This document shows positions 1 to 5,609 of a DNA stretch of 10,630 nt, in pieces. The position numbers and the translations under genes are program-made. The DNA is from JACDDK01 sp035689095 (GTDB taxonomy: Bacteria > Actinomycetota > Rubrobacteria > Rubrobacterales > Rubrobacteraceae), in NCBI GenBank assembly GCA_035689095.1, contig DASSMB010000126.1:1-10630 (forward strand). Direction: 5' to 3'. The notes beneath the pieces were generated by a model. It had not been told where the DNA came from. It searched no databases and saw only the letters and a program-made list of their open reading frames with translations. The stretch's first letter is position 1. Every line of letters starts with the position of its first letter.

Positions 1-2190
1 ACAGACTCCATCGAGACCGCGCTGAAGCTGGCCGAGGGGCTCGTACAGATCGAGACCGTCGAGACGGACGGCCCAGGGGAGTCGATGCTCTTCTCGGAGA
101 GCTTCACTTGCACTAACTGCGGCGCCTCGATAGCGGAGATACAGCCGCGCACGTTCTCGTTCAATAGCCCGCACGGAGCGTGCGACCGCTGCGACGGGCT
201 GGGGAGCCGGCTAGAGATAGACCCGGCGCTCGTCGTCCCGAACGAGGACCTCAGCGTCAACGACGGGGCGGTAGTTCCGTGGGCCAACTCGCAGACCGAG
301 TACCACGGGAGCGTGCTCGGCGCGCTTTCGGAGAAGTACGGGATAGACCTCGATGCGCCGTGGCGGGATCTGCCGGAGGAGCAGAAGAATCTCATCCTGT
401 TCGGCACTAACGGAGATCGCATCTACGTCTCCTACCGCAACCGCTACAACCGGCGGCGCCAGTACATGACTCAGTTCGACGGCGTGGTGGGAAATCTCGA
501 GAAGCGCTACTCCGAGACTGATTCAGAGTACCGGCGGGAGAAGATCGAGGAGTTCATGAGCCACGTTCCCTGCCCGAAGTGCAAGGGCGCGAGGCTCCGT
601 CCCGAAGCTCTGGCCGTCACGGTGGGGGAGAAGAATATCGCGGAGTTCACCGCGCTCTCCGTCACGGACGCTCAAGAATTCTTCGGGGGGGTGGAGTTCA
701 CGGCCAGGGAGTGGTTGATCGGGGAGCGGGTTGTCAAGGAGATCCGGGAGCGGCTCGGTTTTCTGGTGGACGTGGGCCTCGGATACCTCACCCTCGGGCG
801 TTCGGCGGGCACCCTCTCCGGTGGCGAGGCGCAGCGCATCCGGCTCGCCTCGCAGGTCGGGAGTGGGCTGGTGGGCGTCCTGTACGTGTTGGACGAGCCG
901 TCCATCGGGCTGCACCAGCGGGACAACCGGCGGCTGTTGACGACGCTTGAGAAGCTCAGGGACCTCGGGAACACGCTCATCGTCGTCGAGCATGACGAGG
1001 AGACCATCCGGGCGGCGGACTACGTGATTGACGTGGGGCCGGGCGCGGGAGTCCACGGCGGGGAGATCATCGCCGCCGGCAGCGTCGAGGATATCGAGGC
1101 GGAGGAGCGTTCCGTCACGGGCGACTTCCTGGCCGGCCGGCGCAGGATAGAGCCTCCGGAGGAGCGGCGTCAGCCGACGGGCAGCATCGGTCTGATGGGC
1201 GCGATGGAGCACAACCTCAAGGACGTGGACGTGGAGTTTCCGCTGGGGATCTTTACGGCCATCACGGGTGTGTCAGGGTCGGGGAAGAGCACGCTGGTCA
1301 ACGAGATCCTGTACAAGGCCCTCGCCAACGCCGTGAGCCGCGGCAAGCACCGTCCCGGCCGTCACGCAGGCCTGCGGGGCGTCGAGGATGTAGACAAGGT
1401 CATAGATATAGACCAGAGTCCGATAGGACGCACGCCGCGCTCCAACCCGGCGACCTACACGAAGGTCTTCGACCACATAAGGCAGCTCTTCGCCGCGACG
1501 CCGGAGGCGAAGATCCGAGGCTACAAGCCGGGCCGGTTCTCGTTCAACGTCAAGGGCGGTCGGTGCGAGGCGTGCCGGGGGGACGGTCAGATCCGGATAG
1601 AGATGCACTTCCTCCCGGACGTCTACGTCCCTTGCGAGGTCTGCAAGGGCCGCCGCTACAACACCGAGACCCTGCGCGCCACCTACAAGGGCAAGTCAAT
1701 CTCCGACGTCCTCGACATGACCATCGAGGAGGCGTGCGAGTTCTTCGCTCCCGTCCCCGCGATAGCGCGCCGCATGGAGACTCTGCGGGACGTGGGGCTC
1801 GGCTACGTCCGGCTCGGCCAGCCGGCCACTACTCTGTCGGGCGGCGAGGCGCAGAGGGTCAAACTGGCGAGCGAGCTCGGGAAGCGGGCTACCGGCAAGA
1901 CGGTCTACATCCTGGACGAGCCGACGACGGGTCTGCACTTCGCGGACGTGGAGAAGCTGCTGCACATCCTGCACCGCCTCGTGGACGCCGGTAACACGGT
2001 CATCGTCATCGAGCACAACCTGGACGTCATACGCTCGGCCGACCACGTCATAGACCTCGGCCCCGAAGGTGGAGACGGCGGCGGAGAGATCGTGGCGGTC
2101 GGCACCCCGGAGGACGTGGCCCGTGTCGAAGAGTCGCACACGGGCCGCTTCCTGCGCGGCCTCATGCCGGAGGTCATGGCGGCGAGCTAG
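1..2190 (+). CDS. uvrA: UvrABC excinuclease subunit A, 5' end outside the window
   Basis: UvrA is the ATP-dependent DNA-damage sensor of nucleotide excision repair; as a dimer it loads UvrB on lesions in the cytoplasm. The frame is open from base 1 with UvrA-like residues before the first ATG at 85, so that ATG is internal. The 729 residues present compare with about 940-950 in the family, so roughly 220 N-terminal residues, including the first Walker A, are missing. Numbering from base 1: first zinc module C37/C40/C61/C64 (C-x2-C-x20-C-x2-C); first ABC signature LSGGE 272-276, Walker B D298-E299, switch His331; second Walker A GVSGSGKST 423-431; second zinc finger C522/C525/C545/C548 (C-x2-C-x19-C-x2-C); second signature LSGGE 612-616, Walker B D639-E640, His672. 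All key residues look intact. The stop lies 3 bases from that of the convergent gene, and no terminator is visible between them. Confidence 0.98.
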   Translation, partial: TDSIETALKLAEGLVQIETVETDGPGESMLFSESFTCTNCGASIAEIQPRTFSFNSPHGACDRCDGLGSRLEIDPALVVPNEDLSVNDGAVVPWANSQTEYHGSVLGALSEKYGIDLDAPWRDLPEEQKNLILFGTNGDRIYVSYRNRYNRRRQYMTQFDGVVGNLEKRYSETDSEYRREKIEEFMSHVPCPKCKGARLRPEALAVTVGEKNIAEFTALSVTDAQEFFGGVEFTAREWLIGERVVKEIRERLGFLVDVGLGYLTLGRSAGTLSGGEAQRIRLASQVGSGLVGVLYVLDEPSIGLHQRDNRRLLTTLEKLRDLGNTLIVVEHDEETIRAADYVIDVGPGAGVHGGEIIAAGSVEDIEAEERSVTGDFLAGRRRIEPPEERRQPTGSIGLMGAMEHNLKDVDVEFPLGIFTAITGVSGSGKSTLVNEILYKALANAVSRGKHRPGRHAGLRGVEDVDKVIDIDQSPIGRTPRSNPATYTKVFDHIRQLFAATPEAKIRGYKPGRFSFNVKGGRCEACRGDGQIRIEMHFLPDVYVPCEVCKGRRYNTETLRATYKGKSISDVLDMTIEEACEFFAPVPAIARRMETLRDVGLGYVRLGQPATTLSGGEAQRVKLASELGKRATGKTVYILDEPTTGLHFADVEKLLHILHRLVDAGNTVIVIEHNLDVIRSADHVIDLGPEGGDGGGEIVAVGTPEDVARVEESHTGRFLRGLMPEVMAAS

Positions 2191-2193
2191 GAT

Positions 2194-2643
2194 CTACGGG
2201 CCGTTCGTGCCCTCGACCAGCTCCTCCAAGACCGACCCCGCGACGATGTTCTCCAGGCCGCGGATGACGACGCTGGCGTCCTCGACGTAGTCGGTGTAGG
2301 AACCGTCGGCGCGGGACCGGCGGAATAAGCCCTCCAGTATCCGTCCAAGACGGTTGATTCCCCACTCCATGTACTCTTCGCTGTACAGAGCGACGCGCAC
2401 GACGGCGTCCACGCTCAGGGGGTCGAGGTTGCCGCGCTCCAGGGTGGTGAAGACGTAGTCGTACTGCTCCAGGATGCCGTCCACGACGTGACGGGCGTCC
2501 GGCATGTCTTCGCTCTCGAACATGAAGACGTAAGTGCCGGCGATGATCTGGAGCGCCTTGTCCTGATGGTCGTACTCCCTGCGAGAGTAGTCCTGGATCA
2601 CCGCGAATAGCTCAGAGAACTTGTCCTGGTCCTGACTTTCCAC
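2194..2643 (-). CDS. Uncharacterised acidic helical protein
   Basis: I do not recognise this 149-residue protein. It is rich in Glu/Asp, looks mostly alpha-helical, and has no signal peptide, membrane segment, cysteine or recognisable catalytic motif, so it is probably cytoplasmic. The N-terminal third carries many charged residues (QDYSRREYDHQDK), the middle contains VVDGILEQYDYVF, and the end is acidic (LEELVEGTNGP). The start is GTG (2641-2643 read in reverse). It is supported by a strong Shine-Dalgarno sequence, GGAGGAG, five bases upstream (complement of 2649-2655). It is convergent with uvrA, with stops 3 bases apart, and divergent from the membrane protein gene at 2798. A possible -10, TAGACT (complement of 2677-2682), sits about 33 bases upstream of the start, but I see no convincing -35. 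That the gene is real follows from the start signal and the tight packing; its function is unknown. Confidence 0.8.
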   Translation of the reverse strand: MESQDQDKFSELFAVIQDYSRREYDHQDKALQIIAGTYVFMFESEDMPDARHVVDGILEQYDYVFTTLERGNLDPLSVDAVVRVALYSEEYMEWGINRLGRILEGLFRRSRADGSYTDYVEDASVVIRGLENIVAGSVLEELVEGTNGP

Positions 2644-2648
2644 GTTGT

Positions 2649-2655
2649 CTCCTCC
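2649..2655 (-). promoter_or_regulatory. Ribosome binding site of the 2194-2643 gene
   Basis: Read on the minus strand, GGAGGAG lies five bases before a GTG codon. It is a near-perfect Shine-Dalgarno match and decides the non-ATG start of this gene. It contrasts with the divergent gene at 2798, which has none. Confidence 0.75.
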
Positions 2656-2720
2656 GCCTGATATTTGACTGGATGGAGTCTAACGCCCGGAAGAACCCGG
2701 CGCGACTACGCGCGACAGTA

Positions 2721-2758
2721 TGAGCGCTCACAAAAACCTTCGCCGAATCGGGTTTTTG
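2721..2758. repeat. Palindrome plus inverted repeat in a divergent intergenic region
   Basis: TGAGCGCTCA (2721-2730) is a perfect 10-bp palindrome. It is directly followed by an 8-bp inverted repeat, CAAAAACC (2731-2738) and GGTTTTTG (2751-2758), separated by 12 bases. Both lie between the divergent starts at 2643 (-) and 2798 (+). The low-GC arms stand out from the surrounding sequence. There is no upstream gene for these elements to terminate and no T-tract after the right arm, so an operator or protein-binding site for one or both genes is the likelier reading. That is inference; the regulator is unknown. Confidence 0.5.
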
Positions 2759-2784
2759 AACTTTAAACCGGATGAGTTGGCTGA

Positions 2785-2790
2785 TAGGGT
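2785..2790 (+). promoter_or_regulatory. Putative -10 element for a leaderless start at 2798
   Basis: TAGGGT fits the actinobacterial TANNNT -10 pattern and ends seven bases before ATG 2798. Transcription would therefore begin at or next to the start codon. No Shine-Dalgarno sequence precedes the ATG. TTGAAC at 2756-2761 resembles a -35, but at 23 bases it is too far away, so the -35 is unresolved. Confidence 0.5.
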
Positions 2791-2797
2791 ATCGGGC

Positions 2798-3625
2798 ATG
2801 AGCGAAGCAACTAAACAACAGGCTCCGGTGATCAGCGGTCACCAGGTAATAGCGGCTGGCCTCGCCTCGACGACGGCGGCAATCATCACGTCCCGGTTCG
2901 GGGTAGCGGGGACGCTACTCGGCGCGGCGGTAACTTCAATGATAATAACGGGCGGATCGGCGATCCTCAGGTCTTACCTGGAGAGCGTGACTGGCTCCGT
3001 GAGGAAGATGCCCTACAAGATGAAGGCGAAGGCGAACCGGGCGCAGGCCGGGCGCGCCGACGCCCCGGACACGATACCCGGCCGCCCCGACCTGCGGGAG
3101 AATTTCATGGGCCGGATGCGGGCCGCGATGGGGTGGTTCTCGCACCTGCCGACCCTGCGCCGGCGTTCCATCATGCTCAAGGGTTTCGTGGCCGCCGCCG
3201 TCGCTTTCGTTATAGGCATGAGCGCCGTGTACGCCGTCGAGTCGGGGATAGGGAACAGCCTCTCCTGCGGCTTCTGGTCCCAGTGTCCGGAGGGAGCCGC
3301 GCCCGGTCTACACGTGATAAGCGGCAGGGGCACGGGCACGAGCAGTTCCATCTCCTTTGCCCGCCCTCAGACGGAGACCGCGCCGCAGAATGAGACCGTG
3401 AACCCCTCTTCGCAAGACGCTTCGCAGCAACAGGACTCTTCGCAGCAGGACTCCGGCACGCCGGTCGTGCAGGATCCCGCCGCCGGAGACCCGTCGGCTA
3501 CTCCCGAGACGCCTACCGAGGACCCCGCGGCCCAGCCCGAGACTCCGGCCACACCGTCCGAGACGCCCACCGCGACGCCTCAGGCGCCAACGCCCTCTTC
3601 GGGGACGAGCGAGTCCTCTCCGTAG
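2798..3625 (+). CDS. Uncharacterised membrane protein with a Pro/Ser/Thr/Gln-rich tail
   Basis: 275 residues, function unknown; it resembles a type of hypothetical membrane protein common in actinobacteria. Residues about 12-52 form a small-residue, Gly/Ala/Thr-rich hydrophobic stretch containing SRFGVAGTLLGAAVTSMI, which may be one long or two short membrane helices. A basic, probably cytoplasmic linker follows (about 60-125; KMKAKAN and RRR). A clear transmembrane helix, GFVAAAVAFVIGMSAVYAV, spans about 128-147. Just after it are two cysteines (SCGFWSQC) that could pair outside the cell. From about residue 175 the protein is low-complexity: Gln/Ser-rich, then repeated Pro-Glu-Thr and Pro-Thr units, as in wall-spanning tails. 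An in-frame ATG at 2720 would add 26 residues across the palindromic region but has no ribosome binding site. I prefer 2798 because of the -10 seven bases before it. A terminator 15 bases after the stop suggests a single-gene transcript. Confidence 0.8.
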   Translation: MSEATKQQAPVISGHQVIAAGLASTTAAIITSRFGVAGTLLGAAVTSMIITGGSAILRSYLESVTGSVRKMPYKMKAKANRAQAGRADAPDTIPGRPDLRENFMGRMRAAMGWFSHLPTLRRRSIMLKGFVAAAVAFVIGMSAVYAVESGIGNSLSCGFWSQCPEGAAPGLHVISGRGTGTSSSISFARPQTETAPQNETVNPSSQDASQQQDSSQQDSGTPVVQDPAAGDPSATPETPTEDPAAQPETPATPSETPTATPQAPTPSSGTSESSP

Positions 3626-3640
3626 CGTAGACCGCTGCCA

Positions 3641-3686
3641 GCCTCCGGCTCCGGCAAACTCTGCCGCGGCCGGAGGCTTTCGTCTT
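3641..3686 (+). terminator. Rho-independent terminator after the 2798-3625 gene
   Basis: GCCTCCGGC (3641-3649) pairs perfectly with GCCGGAGGC (3669-3677). After a G-T pair and one mismatch, CGGCA (3652-3656) pairs with TGCCG (3662-3666), leaving a 5-base loop. TTTCGTCTT follows on the + strand (3678-3686). An outer repeat, GACCGC (3630-3635) and GCGGTC (3688-3693), could extend the structure. It starts 15 bases after the upstream stop codon. A long GC-rich stem with a T-rich tail is a classic intrinsic terminator. Confidence 0.85.
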
Positions 3687-3893
3687 GGCGGTCCACCCGA
3701 CCCCGGACTTATAGATTCACGGGTACGTGGCACTTCGTGGATGGCTGCGGACGCCAGCGGGATGCCGCTGCCGGAAGTTGCTCCAGGATGACGCTCTCTC
3801 TGACACAGATTGATCAATGCCGGGCACACCGCAGGCTGTAAGATGTCTGTAAGACCAGCGTCCTGGCGTATCTGGGCCGGATAGGAGGAGTCC
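3687..3893. promoter_or_regulatory. Intergenic region upstream of the universal stress protein gene
   Basis: About 200 bases without a convincing ORF. It holds a 6-bp hairpin, CAGCGG-GATG-CCGCTG (3755-3770); a perfect 10-bp palindrome, ATTGATCAAT (3809-3818); and a direct repeat of CTGTAAGA at 3836-3843 and 3847-3854 with an 11-base period. TAAGAT (3839-3844) within the first octamer could be a -10, which would place the palindrome over the -35 region; no consensus -35 is seen at 17-18 bases. The stress gene's Shine-Dalgarno, AGGAGG, is at 3883-3888. The arrangement looks like a regulated promoter, but the regulator is not identifiable. Confidence 0.5.
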
Positions 3894-4772
3894 ATGAGCG
3901 TGCTTCCGAAGAAGATCCTACTGGCTACCGATGGCTCGGAGGATGCGACGCTCGCCGCGAGGGCCGCCGTGGAGGTCTCGAACGGCGCCGGAGCGGAGCT
4001 TTATCTGGTCCATGCCTGGCACGCTGTCCCGTCCACCCGGTTCGAGCGGTTTATAAGGACCGAGATGGAACGCGAGGCGCGGCATCTCTTGCGGGAGCAG
4101 GTCGAGCTGGCGGAGACGCTTGGGGGAACAGTTGCTGGCGCATACCTGAGGGAAGGCTCGCTCGTCGAAGAAGTGCTGGCGGCCTGCTCTGCGGTGGGTG
4201 CCGGACTGATCGTAATGGGAACCAGAGGCCGCGGCCCGGTCGCGCGGTTGCTGCTCGGAAGCGTGGCGGAGGGTGTCGTGTACAGGGCGAAGACCCCGGT
4301 CCTTGTAGTTCGCGGAGGCGACGCTGCGTGGCCCCCGAGGCGCGTAATCTCCGGAGACGATTCCTCCGAGAGCGCCCTCCGGGCGGCGGAGCTGGCGGTT
4401 AGTATCGGGGGTCTGTTCGGCACCCATAATCTCCTCATGCGCGTGTATCCCAGACTGCCCTCGATAGACGAGGAGGGCAGGAAGCTGGACGCGCGGCGAG
4501 TAGACGACGAGTTGCGCCGGGAGGAGCGGACCCTCGAAGAGCGGGCGGACCAGATCGCGGACGCGGACGCCGCTCGACCGAAGGTCTGCATCGCCGTCGG
4601 AGACCCGGCCAAGGTCATTCTGGATGAAGCCGGTCCCGAACCCGAGCGTTGTCTCATCTCCGTTGGAAAGCGAGGACTCGGAGCCGGACGCATGCGGCTC
4701 GGCAGCGTCTCGACAAAGGTCCTTCGCGCGGCGCGAGGCCCGGTGCTCGTCTATCCGCAGCGGGAGGCGTGA
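3894..4772 (+). CDS. Universal stress protein with two tandem Usp domains
   Basis: 292 residues forming two Usp (UspA-type Rossmann-like) domains in one chain, a common actinobacterial form. Such proteins are cytoplasmic, often bind ATP, and are linked to survival of stress or non-growth. Domain 1 spans about 4-142: it begins KKILLATDGS, with Asp13 at the nucleotide site, and carries a canonical ATP-binding motif G-x2-G-x9-G-S at G109, G112, G122 and S123. Domain 2 spans about 148-290: it begins RRVISGDDSSES and has GKRGLG...LGSVSTKVLRAA near the end. Its glycine motif (G258, G261, G270, S271) has eight residues rather than nine in the spacer, so nucleotide binding there may be altered. The region between (about 185-230) is highly charged. 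ATG 3894 is supported by AGGAGG five bases upstream. The ZIP transporter gene follows after 32 bases. The exact ligand and role cannot be read from sequence. Confidence 0.93.
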   Translation: MSVLPKKILLATDGSEDATLAARAAVEVSNGAGAELYLVHAWHAVPSTRFERFIRTEMEREARHLLREQVELAETLGGTVAGAYLREGSLVEEVLAACSAVGAGLIVMGTRGRGPVARLLLGSVAEGVVYRAKTPVLVVRGGDAAWPPRRVISGDDSSESALRAAELAVSIGGLFGTHNLLMRVYPRLPSIDEEGRKLDARRVDDELRREERTLEERADQIADADAARPKVCIAVGDPAKVILDEAGPEPERCLISVGKRGLGAGRMRLGSVSTKVLRAARGPVLVYPQREA

Positions 4773-4792
4773 TCTCGCGCCGGGTAATCATA

Positions 4793-4798
4793 TAGGGT
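4793..4798 (+). promoter_or_regulatory. Putative -10 element for a leaderless start at 4805
   Basis: TAGGGT, preceded by TA, ends six bases before GTG 4805. It is identical to the element before the gene at 2798 and at nearly the same distance. No Shine-Dalgarno is present between it and the start. No clear -35 is visible at 17-18 bases upstream. It would allow the transporter to be expressed separately from the stress protein gene. Confidence 0.5.
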
Positions 4799-4804
4799 GA
4801 TAAC

Positions 4805-5548
4805 GTGGACCTGACAGGCGTGATCCAGGTCTTCCTCTTCGCGCTCCTGACGGCCGCCGCAACAGGACTCGGGGCGGTGCCGTTTATCTTCGTCGAGAAT
4901 ATGACCCGGCGCTGGCTCGGGGCCTCGAACGCGGTCGCCGCCGGGCTGATGCTCGCGGCGAGCTTCGGGCTCATCTACGAGGGCGTGAACTACAGTCTCG
5001 GGGGCGTCCTGGCCGGGGCCATGATCGGCTTGATCGCCATAGTCATCGCCCGGCGTGTGATCTCCGACCACGACCACGCCTCCAGCTTCGCGCAGATGAG
5101 CGCGTTCGACGCCCGGAAGGCGCTGATCATCGTCGGCATCATGACGGTCCACTCTTTTACCGAGGGGGTCGGGGTCGGCGTCTCTTTCGGCGGCGGGCAG
5201 GCGCTGGGGCTGTTCATTACGCTCGCCATCGCCGTCCACAACATCCCGGAAGGTTTGGCGATTAGCCTCGTGCTGGTGCCGCGCGGGGTGCGCTGGGACC
5301 GGGCCGCCCTCTGGAGCGTCTTCTCCAGCCTGCCGCAACCTCTGATGGCCGTCCCCGCCTTCGTCTTCGTCGAAGCTTTCCGGCCGCTACTGCCCTACGG
5401 GCTGGGTTTCGCGGCGGGAGCCATGATCTGGATGGTCTTCTCCGAGCTGATGCCGGACGCGCTGCAGGAGGCATCCGCGAACCTCGTCGCCGTCGTCATC
5501 ACGATCTCGATAGTGGTGATGATCGCGTTTCAGGTCCTGATCCGTTAG
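4805..5548 (+). CDS. ZIP-family divalent metal transporter
   Basis: 247 residues and strongly hydrophobic, with about seven or eight transmembrane helices, matching the ZIP (ZupT/GufA-like) family that carries zinc, iron, manganese and similar divalent cations across the cytoplasmic membrane, usually inward. The two metal-binding helices are recognisable: HSFTEG (H116, E120) and the family hallmark HNIPEG (H145, N146, E149). A short charged loop between helices contains D88-H89-D90-H91, a small version of the His-rich cytoplasmic loop of ZIP proteins. The start is GTG 4805, giving VDLTGVIQVFLFALL, which runs straight into helix 1; an upstream -10 and no ribosome binding site point to a leaderless transcript. 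It lies 32 bases after the stress protein gene in the same direction. Metal specificity and direction cannot be judged from sequence alone. Confidence 0.9.
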   Translation: MDLTGVIQVFLFALLTAAATGLGAVPFIFVENMTRRWLGASNAVAAGLMLAASFGLIYEGVNYSLGGVLAGAMIGLIAIVIARRVISDHDHASSFAQMSAFDARKALIIVGIMTVHSFTEGVGVGVSFGGGQALGLFITLAIAVHNIPEGLAISLVLVPRGVRWDRAALWSVFSSLPQPLMAVPAFVFVEAFRPLLPYGLGFAAGAMIWMVFSELMPDALQEASANLVAVVITISIVVMIAFQVLIR

Positions 5549-5573
5549 CCGCACATCCGCGCCGAAGAGCGGT

Positions 5574-5579
5574 TAAAAT
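5574..5579 (+). promoter_or_regulatory. Possible -10 element before the phosphodiesterase gene
   Basis: TAAAAT in an AT-rich patch fits TANNNT and would start transcription near 5586, giving a leader of about 24 bases for a start at 5610. No -35 is evident at 17-18 bases upstream, and the preferred ATG has no Shine-Dalgarno. Low confidence. Confidence 0.3.
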
Positions 5580-5609
5580 ATGCGGGTCTTGAACGAACCC
5601 CACGATAGT

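Noticed and set aside
2194..2643. Passing resemblance of the acidic protein to NusB (length, ALYSEEY and a helical C-terminal end)
   Set aside because: The basic RNA-binding N-terminal arginine motif and the conserved INEAVELAK helix are not present, so I leave it uncharacterised.
2720..2797. Upstream ATG 2720 as start of the tail-bearing membrane protein
   Set aside because: It has no ribosome binding site, runs through the palindrome and inverted repeat, and the TAGGGT element fits a start at 2798.
3755..3770. CAGCGG-GATG-CCGCTG hairpin as a second terminator or small RNA
   Set aside because: There is no T-tract, and the stronger terminator is already upstream; kept only as a note in the intergenic region.
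5546..5575. Hairpin TAGCCGC...GCGGTTA after the ZIP transporter gene as a terminator
   Set aside because: The stem is 7 bp with a G-T pair, the loop is 16 bases, and A-rich rather than T-rich sequence follows.
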